In this document: piece after piece, positions 13,549-17,874 of the stretch
Position numbering within the stretch: position 1 is the stretch's first letter
Layout of the letters: each line of letters begins with the position of its first letter
Source: CAYXTC01 sp964479375
GTDB taxonomy: Bacteria; Patescibacteriota; Minisyncoccia; Minisyncoccales; GWA2-38-27
NCBI GenBank assembly: GCA_964479375.1
Contig: CAYZKD010000014.1
Coordinates: 1-17,874, forward strand
DNA: 17,874 nucleotides
Direction: 5' to 3'
The notes under the pieces: generated by a model
Told to the model about the DNA's origin: nothing
Databases searched by the model: none
Seen by the model: the letters and a program-made list of their open reading frames with translations, nothing else
Translations under genes and position numbers: made by a program

Positions 13549-14196
13549 GTGAAAGAGAGAATGAGGTCCCTTCGTGACTGGCAGAAAATACTTAACGATA
13601 TTTATGGGGAGAGGAATACAGAATTGTACTCTCCGGCCGATCTTCTTCTTCACGTTTTCGAAGAAACAGCCATTATAGCAGAAAGCCAGAGAAAAGAGGA
13701 CTCTACGGAGATCGGGTTCGCCGTTGCCCACTTCTTCGGCTGGCTGCTTGCTTTTTGCGACAGGCTGGAAATCGATCTGGGCAAGGCTATTTTTTCCAAA
13801 TATGCTGGAATCTGCCCTTATTGCGGCAGAGAGGAAAACTGCGTCTGCATCAGTTCAGAAAAGAAGCCGGATGAATGGTTTAAAAATCCAGACGGCAGCC
13901 TCCCCGAAACTCTGCCAGAATGGCAGTCAATGTTCAGGAAAATTTACGGGAAAATCAACCAGGTTGCCGGAAAACAGAAGGTCTGGCTCCACGTTCACGA
14001 AGAACTAGGAGAAGTCAGCAAAGCCTTCCGTTTAAAAAAAGAACAGCCCCTCAAAGAGGAGCTGGCTGACATTTTTGCCTGGCTGGTGGCTTTTTGTAAT
14101 CTCTCCAGAATTGACCTGGATGTCCTTATCTTTGCGACCTACCCCTACAGATGTGACGTCTGCAAGAAGGCAAAGTGCCAATGTTCCTTGGTTTAA
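13549..14196 (+). CDS. Tandem MazG-like protein with two cysteine knuckles
   Basis: The 215-aa product is an internal duplication. Repeat 1 (about 9-100) and repeat 2 (about 123-212) align as W-Q...I-Y-G, LHV-[FH]-EE, [GA]-W-L-[LV]-AFC, IDL, then a cysteine cluster: CPYC...CVC (C89, C92, C98, C100) and CDVC...CQC (C202, C205, C210, C212). Repeat 2 carries the MazG-type metal signature: EELGE (E151, E152, E155) and ExxD (E171, D174). At the matching places repeat 1 keeps E38 and E39 but has I42, A58 and H61, so it is probably inactive. MazG-like enzymes hydrolyse NTPs or dNTPs to NMP plus pyrophosphate; the substrate here is unknown. The cysteine clusters probably bind zinc. It is the sole plus-strand gene, with its own promoter and strong Shine-Dalgarno site. 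A start at the ATG at 13561 would remove four residues. Confidence 0.75.
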   Translation: MKERMRSLRDWQKILNDIYGERNTELYSPADLLLHVFEETAIIAESQRKEDSTEIGFAVAHFFGWLLAFCDRLEIDLGKAIFSKYAGICPYCGREENCVCISSEKKPDEWFKNPDGSLPETLPEWQSMFRKIYGKINQVAGKQKVWLHVHEELGEVSKAFRLKKEQPLKEELADIFAWLVAFCNLSRIDLDVLIFATYPYRCDVCKKAKCQCSLV

Positions 14197-14198
14197 AT

Positions 14199-14224
14199 AA
14201 AAACCCCTTTAAGGGGTTTTTTTT
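14199..14224. terminator. Bidirectional terminator between convergent genes
   Basis: AAAAACCCC (14199-14207) pairs with GGGGTTTTT (14213-14221) around TTTAA. Both strands have T-runs after the stem, so it can stop both the MazG-like gene (stop at 14194-14196) and mraY, whose stop codon (14223-14225) abuts the stem. Confidence 0.85.
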
Positions 14225-15296
14225 ATCCCAGCATCCTTATGGCTATACCGATTATTGCCGCGACAACGCCAATCACCCAAAATCTCATTGTTATCTTATA
14301 GTGCGGCCAGCCCTTGCCTTCAAAATGATGATGAAGCGGAGCTGCCAAAAACAACTTCTTCTTCCTTATTTTCCGGGAAAGAAGTTGAAGTATCACAGAA
14401 CCCGACTCTATGACCAAAAGAAAACCTATTATCGGAAGAACCAATACGGAATCTGTTAAAAAGGCAACTACGGTCAAAGCGCAACACAGCCCCAGAATGC
14501 CGGTCTCTCCCATATAGAATCTTGCGGGAGGAATGTTAAACCACAAAAAAGCGAGAATGGCCCCGGTAATAGCAACACAAAAAGCAGCAAGGTCTATCTG
14601 CCCTTGGAAAAAAGCTATCCCCCCGAAAGCAGCAAAGATAATAGCAAAAACTCCTCCGGCCAATCCGTCCAGCCCGTCTATAACCCCGCTGCTGTAAGTA
14701 GCCATGGTTACCAAAATAAACAGGGGCAAATACCATAATCCCAAAAAAATATCTCCGTTTCCTGGAATATGGATAGCGCTATATCCTAATTTGTAATAAA
14801 ACCACCAGCCCCCTATTGTCCCGATCGTAGCCACCAAAAGAAGACGGTATCTCAATCTAAGCCCCCCTGCAATGTACTTCCCCCTCCCCTTTACCTGGAA
14901 AAGATCGTCCACCAGACCGACCAAGGAGGCGGAAACTAAAGCGAAAAGAGGCAGCCAGGTCTGAGACCTGCTTAAAAAGTTCAACTTGCCCAACCACCAA
15001 ATATTGGTAATTCTTGCTATAAAAGAAATAAAAAGGGCCAGAAACAAGACCGTAATCCAGACCAGAAGGCCTCCCATTCTGGGGATTTTTTTCTCGCCGT
15101 CTCCGTGAAACTTTTGAAAAACAGGAAGGGCTCTGCCGTCTATTGATTTCTCCCTGACCTCCTTTCTCCAAAGACCGTGTTTATACAAGAAGCGGGTTAG
15201 GGCCGGTGTCAGCCAAAAAGCCAAAAGGAAGCCAGCGGCTCCTAATGCAAAAACCTTAATAGCGCTTATTGCCACTTGTTCAATGTCAAATGCCAT
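14223..15296 (-). CDS. mraY: Phospho-MurNAc-pentapeptide transferase
   Basis: MraY moves phospho-MurNAc-pentapeptide onto undecaprenyl phosphate to make lipid I. The 357-aa product has normal length with about ten membrane segments. Visible motifs are KKIPRMGG (69-76), LVDDLFQVKGRGK with the Asp pair D130-D131, VIDGLDGLAGG (205-215), and the PLHHHFEGKGW loop (320-330). Two oddities stand out: the conserved MGD[TV]G motif reads MGETG (E264), a Glu at the third catalytic Asp, and the usual NLTDGLDG reads GVIDGLDG, losing an Asn. All else argues for an active enzyme. The ATG lies 11 nt inside the end of the carboxypeptidase gene. The stop touches the bidirectional terminator. Confidence 0.93.
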   Translation of the reverse strand: MAFDIEQVAISAIKVFALGAAGFLLAFWLTPALTRFLYKHGLWRKEVREKSIDGRALPVFQKFHGDGEKKIPRMGGLLVWITVLFLALFISFIARITNIWWLGKLNFLSRSQTWLPLFALVSASLVGLVDDLFQVKGRGKYIAGGLRLRYRLLLVATIGTIGGWWFYYKLGYSAIHIPGNGDIFLGLWYLPLFILVTMATYSSGVIDGLDGLAGGVFAIIFAAFGGIAFFQGQIDLAAFCVAITGAILAFLWFNIPPARFYMGETGILGLCCALTVVAFLTDSVLVLPIIGFLLVIESGSVILQLLSRKIRKKKLFLAAPLHHHFEGKGWPHYKITMRFWVIGVVAAIIGIAIRMLG

Positions 15297-16254
15297 TAAT
15301 TGCTTGAATAATTTCTTTCATTTCTTCAAATCTTCTCTCAGATCCCAAAACTACATTAATGTAGTGCTTTTTGTCAGAGCCCCTCAAGACAACCATCAGG
15401 CACCCCCTAGCAGAGGGCGTCCAGCCGGTTTTCCCTCCTGCTATCTGAGGAAATTCATCTATTAATTTATTAGTATTCTCTGGGATAAAATAGCGCACCC
15501 TTCCTTTATCATCAACAACCTCCCAAGACCCTAAGGAGGTTATCTCGAAAATTCCGGGACGTTCTCTTAAGATATGCTTTGCCAATCCTGCCATATCCCG
15601 GGCCGTAGAATAGTTTATGGGCGCTCGCGGATCGTCCGGATCAAGTCCTGTGGGGTTGGCAAAAAAAGTATTTTTTAAGCCAATTTCCTTTACTTTCTGA
15701 TTCATTAATGCAACAAATTTTTCCGCTCCCGTTGCCTCGGCCAAAGCGTATGACGCATCATTGCTCGATTCTAGAAGCGCAATGTAAAGCAGATTTTCAA
15801 CAGAAAACTCCTCGCCCCGCCTAAGCGGTTTGAATTTAGACTCCCCAATCTGGTCAACTGCTTTCTGGGAAATCTTAATTTTATCTCTAAGATTATATTT
15901 TTCTTCTGATTCGAATATAACCAAGGGAATCACCAATTTGGTTAAAGAGGCAATGGGATATATTGTTTGAGAGTCCTTCTCAAATAAAACCCTCTCCCTG
16001 TTTCCCTCCACAACTATAGAAATTGCTGCCCTAGCGTCGATGTTAATCTTTTTTATATCAGGCCTGCTCTGTCTTATCGCCCTTTTCACCTCTTTTTCAA
16101 AAGCTGCCTGTTTTAAATCAGCAGAAAGAACATAGGGATCCCTGGAGATATGATACCAAAACAAAAAGTTCTCGGTTTCCCCGGCCAAAGTATTCATTAC
16201 CCACCAAAAAGGCAAACTTAAAATAAAGGCAGCCAAAAGAACCTTTGATTTCAT
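15286..16254 (-). CDS. D-alanyl-D-alanine carboxypeptidase, PBP5 type
   Basis: This peptidase S11 protein (322 aa) removes the last D-Ala from stem peptides outside the membrane. An N-terminal hydrophobic segment (about 4-22) is a signal peptide or anchor. The three penicillin-binding motifs are present: SLTK (S103 to K106), SSN (163-165) and KTG (275-277, in GGKTGWTP). The ARAAISIVVEGN strand near 74-85 and NPTGLDPDDP near 200-209 are family marks. The usual C-terminal beta domain and amphipathic anchor of E. coli PBP5 are missing, since the protein ends about 45 residues after KTG; the N-terminal segment probably holds it in the membrane. It starts 6 nt after the 32-codon ORF and overlaps mraY by 11 nt. 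Confidence 0.92.
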   Translation of the reverse strand: MKSKVLLAAFILSLPFWWVMNTLAGETENFLFWYHISRDPYVLSADLKQAAFEKEVKRAIRQSRPDIKKINIDARAAISIVVEGNRERVLFEKDSQTIYPIASLTKLVIPLVIFESEEKYNLRDKIKISQKAVDQIGESKFKPLRRGEEFSVENLLYIALLESSNDASYALAEATGAEKFVALMNQKVKEIGLKNTFFANPTGLDPDDPRAPINYSTARDMAGLAKHILRERPGIFEITSLGSWEVVDDKGRVRYFIPENTNKLIDEFPQIAGGKTGWTPSARGCLMVVLRGSDKKHYINVVLGSERRFEEMKEIIQAINGI

Positions 16255-16260
16255 TTTTTA

Positions 16261-16359
16261 TTAAAAAAGGAAATAGATGCCCATAACGTTCACGAGAAAT
16301 ATCCCCATGAGCATTATGCAGGACTCTGTTTCCATAAAAAGGAAACTTTCTTGACTCAT
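16261..16359 (-). CDS. 32-aa hydrophobic small ORF between aspS and the carboxypeptidase
   Basis: This ORF encodes 32 residues: a short polar start (MSQESFLFMETES) and a hydrophobic stretch (CIMLMGIFLVNVMGIYFLF) long enough to cross a membrane once. It is rich in Met and has one Cys. The ATG overlaps the aspS stop exactly as ATGA (16356-16359), the same junction used by four other gene pairs in this window, and its TAA lies 6 nt before the carboxypeptidase ATG. It fills the only gap in this unit without waste, which argues for a real gene. No family is recognised and no function is proposed. The alternative is a chance frame in a spacer. Confidence 0.45.
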   Translation of the reverse strand: MSQESFLFMETESCIMLMGIFLVNVMGIYFLF

Positions 16360-17756
16360 AATTTTTTCTTTTTATTTATCTTCAACTTTAATTCCTCTAA
16401 TTGCTCCTTGGAAATCTCAGCAGGAGCTCCCATCATAAGATCTCTGTTATCCCCTGTTTTAGGGAAAGCCATTACCTCTCTTACGCTTCCTTCGTTTAAA
16501 ACAATGGATAAGAATCTGTCAATCCCCGGAGCATTGCCTCCATGGGGAGGAACTCCGTATTCAAAAGCATCTAAAAGGTGGCCGAACTTATCCCTTATAT
16601 CTTCCTTTTTGTGTCCCAAAATCTCAAAAACAGCCTCCAGCATTTCTGGTTTATAAGATCTCAAACTTCCTCCTCCTATTTCTACGCCGTTTAAGACAAA
16701 ATCATATTGGTGGGCTAATATCTTAGAAGGATCTTCTTTCATCTTCTCTATGTCCTCTGTCTGGGGCCTGGTAAAAGGATGATGGGGCGTTTCCCACTTC
16801 TTTTCCTTTTCGTTCCATTCAAACATGGGAAAGTCCTGCACAAAACAAAAGGCCAGTTCTTCAGAATCCTCCTTGTTCTTCCTTATGTCTGGTTTGTCTG
16901 AATTATACTTTTCCATCGCTTCAGAATAAGTAAGCCGAGGAAATGGAGTTTTTTGAATTCTTTTCTCGGGGAAAAGTTCTTTTATCAGCCGAGTAAATAA
17001 TCTCTCGGTTAGATCAAGAATCTCTTCTGTGTCGACGAAAGACATCTCGAAGTCTAGCTGGGTAAATTCTGCCTGGCGATCAGCCCTGGGATCTTCGTCC
17101 CTAAAACATCTTGCAATCTGAAAATACTTTTCAAAGCCCGCCACCTGCAGAAGCTGCTTGTATTGCTGAGGCGACTGGGGAAGAGCGTAAAACCTGCCCG
17201 GCTGCAATCGGGAAGGAACCACAAAATCTCTTGCCCCCTCTGGAGTTGACTTGGTAAGAACCGGGGTAGATATCTCCACAAACCCCTCTTCAGTCATAAA
17301 TTCTCTCATAAAACGAATAACCCGGGCCCTTGTTTCCATGTTTATCTTGAGCCGATTCCTTCTTAAATCAAGATAGCGATATTTTAGGCGCTTTTCTTCT
17401 GAAATCTCATATCCATCCCCGGAAACAGAAAAAGGAAGCGTCTTAGCTTCAGAAAGAACTCTTATGTCTCTAACTTCCATCTCTACTGACCCCGTTTTTA
17501 AATTAGAATTTGCCATTCTGGATGGCCTTTTGGAGATACTCCCTGCAACTTCTATTACCCATTCGGGCCTTATCTTTTTGGCTGTCTGATGGGCCTCTTT
17601 TTTATCAGGAGAACAAACCAACTGCAAAACCCCCTCTTTATCTCTGAGATCAATAAAAATCAGTTTCCCGTGAAATCTGATAGTTTCTACCCAGCCACAC
17701 ACTTTTATCTTTTTCCCTTGGCTCTCAACTGACTGAGATGTATAGGATCTTTTCAT
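16356..17756 (-). CDS. aspS: Aspartyl-tRNA synthetase lacking the GAD insertion domain
   Basis: AspRS charges tRNA-Asp. From the ATG at 17756 the product has 466 aa, against about 590 for typical bacterial AspRS. It keeps the OB-fold (about 18-100, GWVETIRFHGKLIFIDLRD), the bacterial core with STPEGARDF (170-178), PQSPQQYKQLL (193-203), motif 2 (CFRDEDPRADRQ, 217-228) and motif 3 (GIDRF, 411-415). Between SDKPDIR (286-292) and FVQDFPMF (305-312), where E. coli has roughly 130 residues including the GAD domain, only about 12 remain. His29 in RFHGKLIF matches the residue linked to non-discriminating AspRS. The frame extends to 17801, but that stretch contains the promoter, so the ATG at 17756 is chosen. 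It heads unit A. Confidence 0.95.
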   Translation of the reverse strand: MKRSYTSQSVESQGKKIKVCGWVETIRFHGKLIFIDLRDKEGVLQLVCSPDKKEAHQTAKKIRPEWVIEVAGSISKRPSRMANSNLKTGSVEMEVRDIRVLSEAKTLPFSVSGDGYEISEEKRLKYRYLDLRRNRLKINMETRARVIRFMREFMTEEGFVEISTPVLTKSTPEGARDFVVPSRLQPGRFYALPQSPQQYKQLLQVAGFEKYFQIARCFRDEDPRADRQAEFTQLDFEMSFVDTEEILDLTERLFTRLIKELFPEKRIQKTPFPRLTYSEAMEKYNSDKPDIRKNKEDSEELAFCFVQDFPMFEWNEKEKKWETPHHPFTRPQTEDIEKMKEDPSKILAHQYDFVLNGVEIGGGSLRSYKPEMLEAVFEILGHKKEDIRDKFGHLLDAFEYGVPPHGGNAPGIDRFLSIVLNEGSVREVMAFPKTGDNRDLMMGAPAEISKEQLEELKLKINKKKKL

Positions 17757-17763
17757 TAGATTA

Positions 17764-17791
17764 ATTATAACAGACAAAAATAATTTGGGAA
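17764..17791 (-). promoter_or_regulatory. Extended -10 promoter of aspS
   Basis: The minus strand carries TGTTATAAT (TATAAT at 17769-17764, with a TG one base upstream) and TTCCCA (17791-17786) at a 16-nt spacer, four of six to the -35 consensus. Only 7 nt separate the -10 from the ATG at 17756, so the mRNA should be leaderless. This site rules out the longer aspS start. Confidence 0.7.
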
Positions 17792-17840
17792 GCAAAGGCA
17801 AGAGTATTGCCCCCAGTATTTGCAGAAGATGAGATACATA

Positions 17841-17874
17841 GGTAACACCCCTGTTTTACCAAAAACTGGTAAAA
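17841..17874. repeat. Inverted repeat cut by the right window edge
   Basis: TTTTACCA (17854-17861) and TGGTAAAA (17867-17874) form an 8-bp stem around AAAAC, ending exactly at the last base. Just upstream, GGTAACACCCC (17841-17851) would extend the stem if its complement follows outside the window. No T-run is visible, so a terminator cannot be claimed. The stretch 17802-17840 shows no gene. Confidence 0.5.

Noticed and set aside
17757..17801. Upstream extension of aspS to an ATG at 17801.
   Set aside because: The added 15 residues do not resemble AspRS N-termini and the stretch contains the extended -10 promoter.

Overview
The window looks like a compact, AT-rich bacterial chromosome segment from a small-genome lineage. 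I would guess Patescibacteria/CPR, Parcubacteria-like. This is an inference from tightly overlapping genes, scarce Shine-Dalgarno sites, a trimmed AspRS, a membrane-anchored MurF-like ligase and FtsW/MraY sequence variants; no rRNA or other phylogenetic marker is present to prove it. Almost every gene serves peptidoglycan synthesis or tRNA charging, and all but one protein gene lie on the minus strand.

Layout, read from the right end in the direction of transcription. Unit A (minus, 17756 to 14223) is aspS, an unannotated 32-codon membrane peptide, a PBP5-type D,D-carboxypeptidase and mraY, ending at a bidirectional terminator (about 14199-14224). Unit B is the only plus-strand gene (13549-14196), a protein with two MazG-like halves, each ending in a cysteine knuckle. 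It converges on mraY and diverges from murI. Unit C (minus) is murI, murD and ftsW. Unit D starts at a perfect extended -10 just after ftsW and yields a rod-shaped structured RNA of about 180 nt (10033-10215) that resembles 6S RNA. murG begins 12 nt beyond its closing stem, and capA follows. Unit E (minus) has its own promoter and carries lysS, serS, an alpha/beta hydrolase, a membrane-anchored MurF-like ligase, a DegT-family aminotransferase and a 72-aa small protein, then a terminator (about 1192-1223). Unit F is femAB, with its own extended -10, ending inside a repeat element (1-139). The right edge is cut within or beside another inverted repeat.

Together the genes cover much of cell-wall assembly. 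MurI makes D-Glu, MurD adds it, the MurF-like enzyme probably completes the stem peptide, MraY and MurG make lipid I and II, FtsW polymerises, FemAB adds bridge amino acids from aminoacyl-tRNA, and the D,D-carboxypeptidase trims. MurA, MurB, MurC, MurE, Ddl and a transpeptidase are not in the window. Genes within units are coupled by overlaps of 1 to 11 nt. The first genes of units A, C, E and F have a -10 box only 6 to 10 nt before the start codon, which suggests leaderless or nearly leaderless mRNAs. I found no CRISPR array, insertion sequence, tRNA or rRNA.
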